DNA of 64,000 bases, from positions 620,001 to 684,000 of the forward strand of contig JAIWZP010000008.1 of assembly GCA_025201375.1 (NCBI GenBank), in the 5' to 3' direction. Below, one piece after another: positions 22,831 through 32,294 of the stretch. Under the pieces are notes generated by a model. The model was not told the origin of the DNA. It ran no database searches and saw nothing but the letters and a program-made list of their open reading frames with translations. How positions within the stretch are numbered: the stretch's first letter is position 1; each line of letters starts with the position of its first letter. This stretch comes from Gongronella butleri. Taxonomy: Eukaryota > Mucoromycota > Mucoromycetes > Mucorales > Cunninghamellaceae. Position numbers and translations under genes: made by a program.

Positions 22831-24502
22831 ATAGATGAAAAGTGCATTCAAAAGAAAAGAGAGAGAGAGAAAAAAAAAAGAGTCTTGTTCAAGGAAAAAA
22901 AAAAATAAAAAAAAGAGAGAAGCCTATTTATACCTTTTGATGGGGGGACCCAGAGGGAGGGGGGAGAAAAAGGATGAGCACGACACGTTGGGGGGTGAGG
23001 GGATAAGAGGGGGAGAAAGAGAAAGAACGACCTGTTGTTTCCAAATTTGGCACTCAAAAAGAACCCCTCCAAGCTCAGAGTGGCGCGCTCCATTTTCCCC
23101 TTGTTCCTTGGGACGCCCGCGGCGTTCTGTTGGTTCGCCACAAGACCTCCAATTGCATTGCACACACACTTTCTTTTGCCAAATCAAGCAACCACACACA
23201 AACAGAATAAAAAAGATGCCTGTCCAGATGTCGTGGTCTTCGCACTTTTTTTGCACACTCGCCCTTGTCCTTTTTTTGACGACAAGAGCGACAAGGGGGG
23301 AGAAAAAGGAGACATTATTTCGCACTCTATTTCCGTCAACATGAGCGTGGCCGCGGCTCTTGATGCAGCAAATATAAGAAAAATCCTTGGCAAAGCTTAT
23401 GATCGTGCTCTGCTTGCTTGGCCATTTGTTCTTTTTTTTGCTTAATTCAACCGGCGCAGCCTTGAAACGATGCTCTGCGACAAAAAAAAAGGAGGGGGGA
23501 CAGAAATTGGGAGCACGAAAGGCTCATTTTTGCCACTGATGTTTTTTTTTTTTTTTTTTTTTTTTTTTAGTTGGACACAAAAAGGGCGTGCAGACCCATC
23601 GGCTATTTTGATCGTCAGCAAAAGTTGCTATTTTTGATAGCAAGGCATTGGATTTCAAGCCCCTTCGCTTGCAGCACAACACCTTTTTGCCTTTCAGGCT
23701 AGCCTTTGGTCCCGCGTTTTGCAAATACAATGAGAATTAAAGGGGGCCAGGGCTTCCAAGTGAGGGGGGGAAAAGTGCCTGTTTCTGGCTGGTAGGTTGG
23801 CAAAAGTGGCTCCGTCACCGCCCCCCCTTTTTTTTTTTTGCTTTTGCTTTGGTGCACGGCCACGCGCCGCTTTTTCTTTTGTGGCAGTGCTTTTTGTCCA
23901 CGTCAAATAGATGTGCCCCATGAGAGTCGGCGAACATGTCAATTTTTTCATGATACCACGAGCAATGCGAAAAAGGAGGCGCAGTGCCTGTCGCCCATCT
24001 TACAAGGACCCTTGGCTTGCGCACTTTGCGGCTGGCCGCGCCTCCTTTATTTTTTTTGCCCTTTTCTCCCCCAACTTTTTTTTACAATGGCTCAAGCCCA
24101 CCATTGAAAAAGGTAATCCGTTGGCTTGGGGTGCCACTAGGAAGTGTCAAATGGAAGAAGCCCGGAACCACGGCGCAATCGCATCTATTTGCGCGCTCCA
24201 TGCGAGGCGCAATCCGTCACACCGCCTCAAAAGTGCGGGGAAGGCTGCGCCGTGAGCCACGCGATGGCTACTTTTGATGGCTTCGCGCGACAGTCCCCCC
24301 TTTTTTATCTTTGCGCGTATAGCCACAACTTCTACCGCTTTTTTTTTTCATCTCTCATGTTTTTGGGTTTTTATGGCCATTGACGTTGGAAACTCGCGCC
24401 TTAGGCGGCTGCGTTTCAATTTTGAGCAAAATGTACACTTGGTGCGGTCACCTGCCTGAAACTCGACTCTTTCTTTCCCTTTTTCTCGATTTTTATTCAC
24501 AA
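22831..24502. promoter_or_regulatory. Divergent promoter region of Crz1-like gene and TTC1-like gene
   Basis: About 1.7 kb lies between the two start codons, with many poly-A/T and polypurine stretches, including a T run at 23550-23569. No open frame shows a domain or splice structure. Confidence 0.5.
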
Positions 24503-25393
24503 ATGGCCATCATCGAGGATCTAGACGACAAAAGCCCAACATCGCCTATTGTTTCAGCAGAGAGCGACCAAGCACTACCCACTCCCGTGCCGACAGAGCA
24601 AGTGCCAGCAACAAACGATCAGAAAAACCAGGAACAAGACCAACAAGACTCGCCCGTGCCCTCGTCGCGGCGGACACCCGCCGATGACGACGACGCAATG
24701 TACTTTTACGACGCGGCCGAGTCTGTCGAGGACCTGGTTGCCAAGGCCAACGAGTTTAAAACGCAAGGAAACCAACATTTTGGCCGTGCCGAATACCGCC
24801 AGGCGCTGCGTTGTTATCAAGACGCCAATGCCGTGTACCCAGCCCCTGTGTCATCGGCCAGTGACGACAATGAAGAAGGAAACGAGGATGAGACCAAGGA
24901 CGACGCTGTCAAAGTGGCCGCGGCGCCCAAAAATGACAGCATGGATCAGCGCAGCGTGTTTGCGGCCAACATGGCAGCGTGCTACCTCAAGATGGACCAG
25001 CCAAAGGACGCAAAGCGGCAGTGTGACATTGCGCTCGAGCACGCGCCAATGTACAGCAAGGCGCGGCTGCGACGCGCGCAGGCGAACGAGCGCATCGCCA
25101 CCTCCGCCGCGCTCTCGGACGCGCTAAAGGATTACCAGTGGCTCCTCGACCAACACCAAAAGAATACCCTCATCCTCGACGCATCCACTCTACGTACGTG
25201 CCAGTACGCCACGCGCACACTGCCACCGCGCATTGACACCCTCATGGAACAGGAAAAGGCAGAAATGATCGGAAAACTAAAGGATCTCGGCAACACGGTC
25301 CTCGGAAAGTTTGGCCTCTCCACAGACAACTTCCAGTTCCAAAAGGACCCCTCCACAGGCAATTATAGCATGAACTTTGTCAATAACCCTTAA
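24503..25393 (+). CDS. TTC1: TPR protein, TTC1 type
   Basis: Intronless 296-aa tetratricopeptide-repeat protein similar to animal TTC1, a co-chaperone-like adaptor. An acidic, disordered N-terminus of ~80 residues is followed by three TPR units: EFKTQGNQHFGRAEYRQALR, then VFAANMAACYLKMDQPKDAK and YSKARLRRAQANERI. The C-terminus has the conserved family tail: PPRI, then EMIGKLKDLGNTVLGKFGLS, then NFQFQKDPSTGNYSMNF. An acidic insert lies between the first and second repeats. The ATG at 24503 is the first in frame after a pyrimidine-rich leader. The substrate or partner is unknown in fungi. Confidence 0.9.
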   Translation: MAIIEDLDDKSPTSPIVSAESDQALPTPVPTEQVPATNDQKNQEQDQQDSPVPSSRRTPADDDDAMYFYDAAESVEDLVAKANEFKTQGNQHFGRAEYRQALRCYQDANAVYPAPVSSASDDNEEGNEDETKDDAVKVAAAPKNDSMDQRSVFAANMAACYLKMDQPKDAKRQCDIALEHAPMYSKARLRRAQANERIATSAALSDALKDYQWLLDQHQKNTLILDASTLRTCQYATRTLPPRIDTLMEQEKAEMIGKLKDLGNTVLGKFGLSTDNFQFQKDPSTGNYSMNFVNNP

Positions 25394-25749
25394 TAAAGCA
25401 AACGAATTGCTCGTGATCACGTACCAAAAGGACTAATAACCGTTCATAAAGCCAACTTTCGCGCATTCAACGCTATGATACGATATCCTAGCCACGAACA
25501 ATCATTTATGAATCGCCTCCAAAAAACTTTGCAACTTGCTTGGATTTCATATCATATCATATTGTTTTGATGTATCTCTTTTTTCTATCAGAATGGAGCT
25601 GAGAAGCACCACAAATCATGGTTGGGTCATCTATGATATGATAAAAGCCTCACATTAAGTTATATCGACGCGTCTCTTCTTGACGAGACGTTCAGAAAAC
25701 AAGGTCGATTTGCTCGCTGTGCAGATGAATCCAAAATATTGCCATTTCC
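25394..25749. other. Intergenic, no gene seen
   Basis: An AT-rich stretch with short ATATGATAT-like words near 25540 and 25630. No coding signal is visible. Confidence 0.5.
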
Positions 25750-26516
25750 AGTTTTGCACAATCCAGCACCTCGGTCTCTCAAAATATTTTGTGGATCGCA
25801 GTGAAAATTAATGGTACTGTGCCGATCGAAAGAGACACAATCGAGCGTCATTTTCAGATTGTTTACTACTGTACCTAGCTACTGTACTTTACTCGCCCGA
25901 TGGACGAACTTTGCATGCTTGCAGAAGTAGTCGCTCAAACATTGGATCAATTTTCAAACTTGCTTTTCTCGACAACTGGAAAAATAACCAACGATTTTAA
26001 TGTGTCAAATGCTGCTGCTCGTGAATCTCCACCGAATGAAACAAGTTTCACGGCGATCTGATCAAAATTGGCGGAGGAAATACACTTTTTCAACAAAAAA
26101 TTCAACGACGAGCGATTTGCTCGACAACTGTCTAGTCAACCCTTGAATTTTATTTCAGATTTAATAAAAAAACAGGGGGGCGGCAAAGCATCTACAAATG
26201 GGATGACTTGCAGGGCGCTACAGTAGCTTGGGTTTTACCTTTTTGCATCGGTCATTTCATCACCAACTTGCAGCCCACTCTACTACTGTACAACGCACAA
26301 AAACCTGCAAAAAACCTGCAAAAAAAATCCCGTGCAATTTACGCATCTGAATTTGGAAGTGTCAAACCTTGAACTTTTGCAAAAAAATCTTGCCCAAAGT
26401 AGGCCCTTTTCTCAGTCGATCGCCGTTCATGCGTTACGCTTTGGTCATTGTTCTTACAGCAATAATTTAGGGCGACCCGCCATTTCGTTTGCCAATAAAA
26501 AATTGTCGGAGTTACC
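25750..26516 (+). repeat. Dispersed repeat family A, copy A2, left half
   Basis: Homologous to A1 at about 6330-7060, collinear over its whole length. It ends with GAGTTACC at 26509-26516, which is also the left copy of the target-site duplication of the transposon inserted here. The right half of the same repeat resumes at 31356. Confidence 0.88.
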
Positions 26517-26527
26517 TGGGCTAAAGT

Positions 26528-26943
26528 GCCTTATACGCCTACCATCGATTTTTGGCCTTTACAATTGCCTAATCGGGACGAGCTACTAATGAAAAATGTA
26601 GCTTTGATTCTGATTTTAGTTTTGACCAAGTTTCAGTCTCCTGTGATGTTGCATTCCTGAGATATTGTGATTTTGCCTAGTGCATGTCAAAGCCACATTT
26701 TGGCCTATTTCTCAGGAGCCACTGGAGATACAAAAATTTCACTTTGCATGTGCATTTGAATCAGAGTCAGGAGTATGCACAGCCATTTTTGGCCGGTTTT
26801 AAAATTTTCATCTTTTGCGGAATGTTGCATTGCTTGCCATCTAGAGGCCCTAGAGACTCCAGAAAACCGATTTTCTGACGTAATTGAGGTCATAGAATCT
26901 GATGGCGGTGTTTAAAATTTGAAATCACAAACGGTTTATGCAC
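26528..26943 (+). repeat. Left inverted arm of the Merlin-like element
   Basis: Starts GCCTTATACGCCTACC and ends GGTTTATGCAC. It is the reverse complement of 30925-31340 apart from a few substitutions and one short indel. It has no open frame of note, and no part of the transposase lies in the arm. Confidence 0.92.
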
Positions 26944-27446
26944 AAAATTCGCACTTTTTGTCACTTCATGCACTTTGGCGCGAGCCAGCCTTGGTTCTCG
27001 CATATCAACGCGTCAGCAAGGCCAGCGACGCGTGTAACGCGGTGATGGACGCGCTTTAGTCCGTGGTGGGACCCATCGACGCGTCTATCCAAGAGGCCCT
27101 TGAGGGCCAGGCGCCCCATGTCATACTTCGTCATCACTACCATATGATGCTACCCGTTTCCTTGCTCGGTAGCTTCGCATCTTCTGCAGTGCAGTATTTA
27201 GACACTCCGTTTTTATTACTGTAAATCAAGAAGGCAGCAGAATTTGATGGTAATGTATTTTTGCATGGTTAGCCACAGAAATACGCAACAATAGACAACT
27301 GTATATTCAATGCATTTGAACCTCCTGCCCCTTGTCGTTTGGTTTTGTACTAACTTTTTAATGACGACTGAAAATATAAGTGTACTGTATTACTGTATTC
27401 TAATAAAATATTGAATTAAGGATTTAGAAAAAAATTAATAAATGCA

Positions 27447-28979
27447 TTAAATATCGGCTGTGGGATCATAATCGGAATCATTTTCGCTGTTATTGTTTTC
27501 TTCTACTTCGTCTTCTTCAAAAATTTCACCCGCATCATCTGGATTGGCGACGTTTGATTGGGATTGCAAGTCAACTCGCCTGTTTCCTTCCACATCCTCC
27601 TCGTCAAGCACGTAATCTCCATCAACATACGTGAACACAGAGCTCTTGATATCAAAAAGGTTTTCTTGATACCAAGTTTCTCGATCTGGCGCACCGACCT
27701 GGTCAAATTCTTCAGTGTCGGTGTTAAATCGGGCGACGTCGCTAAGACCATTCATAAATTCAAGGAACAGATCTTTTTTTTCTTGATGCTTGCGCCGCCA
27801 AATGAATTCAATCAGGCGCCATGGAACACCTGACTTTGTTCGATGGCGCGCTTGCATATGTAGCTTGACGCCCGCCCAGGTGCCTATTAAAAGCGCAGTA
27901 TACAGTAAGAAAAATTGTTTAAAATTACTTGAAAACGTCAATTTTTTTACCTTCAATGGTGTTTGTGCAGACACCTTGCCGAGAACGGTAGCTATCCGAG
28001 TGATTGACCCACTGGTGTTTGTAATCACCCCAACTGGGAATGCCCTGATAGGCTGCCCAGCCGTCGGTCCAAATTAGCGATCCAGGTTTAACAAATCGCT
28101 CGATTATCGGTCGAATAGTCTCGGCGGTGCGATTTGGCACTGTAGTCAAAAAGATACGACGATTTGTTGTAACCTCCACGCCGCCAATCACCCATACACC
28201 TTCCACACGGTGCCCACGATGGTACTTGCGCTTGCCAAATTTGGATTCGTCGATTTCGACGATAATGCGCGCAGGTTCGCCTTGGCGGTTCAGCCGAACT
28301 TGACCGTTGAGATTGCGGTGGTAGCCGCCTACGCAAAAATGATCGTTTTTACTTAATATAAGCGGTTTTTTTCCTTTTTTTTACCAACTTCAAAATCTTC
28401 ATCATCGAGCATTTCCTCCATCGCGTAAAGCATGGACATGTGAACTGCGGCTATATTTTTTCTGCTCACGCCGAGTTGGCTGCAAATTGCAGCGACAGGT
28501 TCACGATGCATAATCTTGTACATGATGCGCACCGTGGACTCCAAAGGCGACTTGAGGTTGTAAAAAATGGACCCAATTCGATAAGACATCGTGCTTGTGC
28601 ATTTTGGGGCATTGGGGCAAGTCCTTTTTGGGACAATCCACTGAGCAATGCGATCTTCTTTGATAGAGCGACGGAGCTCCATGTTGCCGCCATGCCTTGG
28701 ACACCTGAACAGGCCGCGCACCACCAGATTCTCAGGATCACCACCATCATTTGCATCTTGGGCTTCATTTTCAATGTGCTCATTGGTATAAAAAATATCA
28801 AATTCGTGCGCAAGCCAGCTTGCTGCCGTTCGCTGGCTGTTGCCAAGATGATACTTCAATGTATCCTCTGTCATTGGTGCATCTGGGCTGCGACGACGAT
28901 CAATACGGACCATGCTGAGAGGCGGTGGCGATGAACGAAGGCTCGGGACTTCAAAAACGTGAGATTTGCGCTGTGTCAT
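27447..28979 (-). CDS. Merlin/ISXO2-like transposase
   Basis: DDE-type transposase of the IS1016/Merlin superfamily, which cuts and pastes the surrounding element. Three exons, 28979-28385, 28328-27951 and 27883-27447, join in frame to 469 aa without internal stops. An N-terminal Cys-rich zinc-ribbon-like part (RGLFRCPRHGG, then RTCPNAPKC, then SYRIGSIFYNLKSPL) precedes a helix-turn-helix-like segment (ICSQLGVSRKNI). The ISXO2 catalytic core follows: VEIDESKFGKRKYHRGH with the first Asp, GGVEVTTNRRIFLTTVPNR, IWTDGWAAY with the second Asp, VNHSDSYR, and TNTIEGTWAGVK with the third catalytic position. The acidic tail (NNNSENDSDYDPTADI) is extra compared with bacterial relatives. The ATG at 28979 is the first in frame. 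Confidence 0.92.
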
Positions 28980-29109
28980 TATAAAAAATTGTAAAGGCAA
29001 AAGGGAAAGTGCAAGTAAAAATAAAAAAGTGCAAGAGAAAGATTAGAAATAAAAGAACGAAGGTGCCTTTTATAGTTTTACTTTTTTCAAAAATGAATGG
29101 GAATCCTCG

Positions 29110-29286
29110 GGAATCCTCGGAATGACAAATTAGATCATTGGAATGACAAATTAAATCGACAAATTAAATCATCGGAATGACAAATTAGATCGTTGGAATG
29201 ACAAATTAGATCGTTGGAATGACAAATTAGATCATTGGAATGACGAATTAGATCGTTGGAATGACAAATTAGATCGTTGCTTGGAA
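29110..29286. repeat. 21-bp minisatellite inside the transposon
   Basis: About eight imperfect copies of a unit close to GGAATGACAAATTAGATCGTT, just outside the transposase start. One strand is open across it (repeated NDLICHS), but nothing around it supports a gene. Confidence 0.85.
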
Positions 29287-29411
29287 TGATAAGTTTATCA
29301 CACACAACACCACACATATTGTAGAACACCGCATTTCACCTGTTTCAAACTTGGAACAACTTTAGCGTACACACGTACGTACACAGTCCACACACACACG
29401 CACATGCACAT

Positions 29412-29412
<1 letters not shown>

Positions 29413-29502
<90 letters not shown>
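29413..29502. repeat. CA/TG microsatellite
   Basis: About 90 bp of nearly uninterrupted (CA)n within the non-coding half of the transposon. Cys/Val open frames on the minus strand are artefacts of it. Confidence 0.95.
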
Positions 29503-29509
<7 letters not shown>

Positions 29510-30924
29510 ACGCACACACACAAAAAAGACACACACATTTTCACGCATTTTCACGTATTTTCAGGCATTTTCTGTCAGCGTACCTCAAATTTTGCGTGGT
29601 AAAGTTAGAATTGGTCACCCCTTTTTAGGTCCACCCTGGAGCCATTTTTTGCCCCCCTTTTTTTAACTTCATTTCTTGTCTTGTCTTGTCTTTTTTTTGC
29701 ACATCTGAACGCATCGTGCATGTGTATACTGTGCAAGGTTCAGCTGAATTGAGATGGAGAGGAGAAACGTTGCTTGACAAAGGAGAATGAAAGCGTTCGT
29801 TTTACTCGCATTTCTCGTTTTTTTTTTATTCAAGCTTGAAACTTCTCGATTGAGACGCGAATCAACAAGGTGCAAACTCAGTGTAGATCCTCTTTTACTC
29901 GCTCTTGTAAAATTGGTGGGTGGAGAAATGTGACAAGAAAACAAAAGACAAGAAATACAATCGCAAACAGATACGGTTTATTGAAATGTAAAACGATTCT
30001 CTATTTATACAAAACGTGAAAAGACAATGGTGTCGTACCGTGAGATGCGGAGAAACAACGCTGTAAGAGAGAGCTGTCGAGACTCTCCGTGTCTGAAGCA
30101 AAACATATTATTTGCCGCTTTGCATCAACTGTGAACAGACCTCGGATCGGTATCAAGCGCGTTTGTTTCAATCCATTGAATGCCATTGATGAGTATACAC
30201 ATGGGGCTGATCAGGGCATGGGCATTGAGCCGGTGAAACCAGCGCCTGCGGCGCGCGGCTCTTTTTTTTTTTTATATTCTATTTTTGCCATGCTTGGCCC
30301 GAGCTCGTGGCTGGTCATAGCCGAGCCACGACTCTGCATGTCTGGATCATTTGTACAGTATTAAGGGCATTGATGGATGCATCAGGTATTGAGCACGTAC
30401 AATTCAATGTGAGAGCATAAAGGATGATAAAGGTGCGCATTCCTTATTTCGGGCATCATGATTACAATGCGATGCGGATGACGGCCCGACAGCGGCCTGA
30501 GCGAGAGCGGGGAATCAAACCCCAGATTAGGAAGGAGCGTCGGAGCGACGTGTGCGGCAATTGCCTATTTTTTCACAACACTGGTAAAATACAAGGTACG
30601 CGCCATTGCGCGTCTAAACAACTTGATCGCTTATGCTCTGAGGACGGCAAATACAACAGCTCTCTTTCTCTCTCTCGCTCTTTTTTTTTTATGTGGCATG
30701 TCTGCCGTTTTTGCCTGTACCTACTGTAGTATGATCAGGGAAGATGTTTAAGAATTGGCGTTGGCGAGGTACGCGGTGTCACTGGGTATCATATGACAAG
30801 TCCTGACAAACAGACGCTTGGCCTGTCAATAATGAAAGAAAGCTCAAGCAAGCGCGTCTTAAACGCGCTCAACGCGTCAATGCACGTGCAGGCAGTGATC
30901 AAAGAATTAAAATGCTGACTTTCG
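29503..30924. other. Non-coding passenger segment of the transposon
   Basis: About 1.4 kb between the microsatellite and the right arm. I see no domain and no consistent coding frame. It contains CT-rich and T-rich tracts, ACGCG words near 30853-30875, and a B-box-like string near 30520 that does not fold into a tRNA by eye. Confidence 0.5.
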
Positions 30925-31340
30925 TGCATAAACCGTTTGTGATTTCAAATTTTAAACACCGCCATCAGATTCTATGACCTCAATTACGTCAGAAAATCGG
31001 TTTTCTGGAGTCTCTAGGGCCTCTAGATGGCAAGCAATGCATACATTCCGCAAAAGATGAAAATTTTAAAACCGGCCAAAAATGGCTGTGCATGCTCCTG
31101 ACTCTGATTCAAATGCACCTGCAAAGTGAAATTTTTGTATCTCCAGTGGCTTCTGAGAAATAGGCCAAAATGTGGCTTTGACATGCACTAGGCAAAATCA
31201 CAATATCTCAGGAATGCAACATCACAGGAGACTGAAACTTGGTCAAAACTAAAATCAGAATCAAAGCTACATTTTTCATTAGTAGCTCGTCCCGATTAGG
31301 CAATTGTAAAGGCCAAAAATCGGTGGTAGGCGTATAAGGC
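30925..31340 (-). repeat. Right inverted arm of the Merlin-like element
   Basis: Reverse complement of the left arm, ending in GGCGTATAAGGC. Beyond it, 15 bp (AAAAGCTCCACCCCT) lead to the right copy of the duplication. Confidence 0.92.
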
Positions 31341-31355
31341 AAAAGCTCCACCCCT

Positions 31356-31660
31356 GAGTGACCCCTGAATTTTTTAAAAGTGGTCGTGACGCTTTGGGGG
31401 TTTAAGCTTTTTTGTTGCAAATTTTACGCTGAATGTGGTGCAGCTGTTTTGAAATGAGCTCGATCAAGCAGATGGCGAGGTGAATGCAAATAATACAAAT
31501 TTGACATTTTTGGAATTTTCGAGTCCCAAAAAAATCGGGCGGGCCCGCCTTGAGCACTGGGTCGTAGTCTGAGCCGTGACGCATTTTTCATTGGCGGGCA
31601 GGTAGGTTGTCAAAATTTTTCTGGAGGCACAACAGGCCGCCAAAGTCTGCAAAACACGAA
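31356..31660 (+). repeat. Dispersed repeat family A, copy A2, right half
   Basis: Collinear with A1 at about 7118-7440: TGACCCCTGAATTTTT, CTTTGGGGGTTTAAGCTT, GGCGGGCAGGTA and CTGGAGGCACA all recur in order. Together with 25750-26516 it restores one repeat interrupted by the transposon. Confidence 0.88.
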
Positions 31661-32294
31661 TTTTAATACGTTTTTGTGCAGTGTAGCGTGCTGCTGCGCG
31701 TAATCAAGTTACGTACTGTATCATATGGCGCTCGCCAGATTCCAGCATTCCACGTTTCCACCCACCACTGAATGAGCTTGAAAAATCGGTCGATCATGCA
31801 TAACATTTGCATGCAAAATCCTAAAATCATGAAGAATCTCGTATCATTTATGATACAACAGTACCTACAGTAAAATTGCTTGGTATCATACTGTAGCGCC
31901 TCCGTGCCTTTTCCGGGACGCTGTTGACTGATTACAGCGGTACGTATCATATCATATTTTTACAGTATTTTTTTTTTAAACAGAAACAGGACATGCTGCA
32001 AGCTTGCCACAACGCATTCACCAATTTAAAAGGCGTGGGACCTCTACATGATGGTGGCTGCTGTAAAAAGAACAAAAAAAAAAAACGCGAAATTGTTTCG
32101 TTTGCTTCTTTGCAACCAGGAGACCAATGGTCTGCGGCGCAAGCGCGACATTATTTGAATTGATCACATCGAGAATGAGGAATCAGGGCGGCTTTATTTA
32201 CTGTTTGTTCGCTAAAAAATCACAAAAAAAGAGAGGGGTACTGTATGGGAGGAGGAGAGGAGAGCAAAAGGCATGCATTTAAGGATATGGGGGG
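31661..32294. other. Intergenic, 3' side of NOT4
   Basis: No gene. Five TACAGTA/TACTGTA heptamers occur, at 31714, 31866, 31889, 31961 and 32239. Confidence 0.5.

Larger units (their letters stand above)
26517..31355. mobile_element. Merlin-like (IS1016/ISXO2-type) DNA transposon with 416 bp inverted arms
   Basis: The 4.84 kb element is bounded by GAGTTACC (26509-26516) and GAGTGACC (31356-31363), an 8 bp duplication with one mismatch; Merlin elements make 8-9 bp duplications. The inverted arms 26528-26943 and 30925-31340 differ at only about half a dozen positions by eye. The outermost bases (left TGGGCTAAAGT, right complement AGGGGTGGAGCTTTT) match only loosely. The element carries one transposase gene on the minus strand (27447-28979). 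It also holds about 2 kb of apparently non-coding DNA with a minisatellite and a CA repeat. It sits inside repeat family A. Near-identical arms and an open transposase suggest a young, possibly active copy. Confidence 0.85.

Noticed and set aside
29298..29554. Cys/Val repeat open frames on the minus strand
   Set aside because: They are direct translations of the CA/TG microsatellite.
30505..30540. B-box-like string suggesting a tRNA or SINE on the minus strand
   Set aside because: GGTTTGATTCC resembles a T-loop, but I could not build D-, anticodon- and acceptor stems at proper spacing, and no A box is visible.
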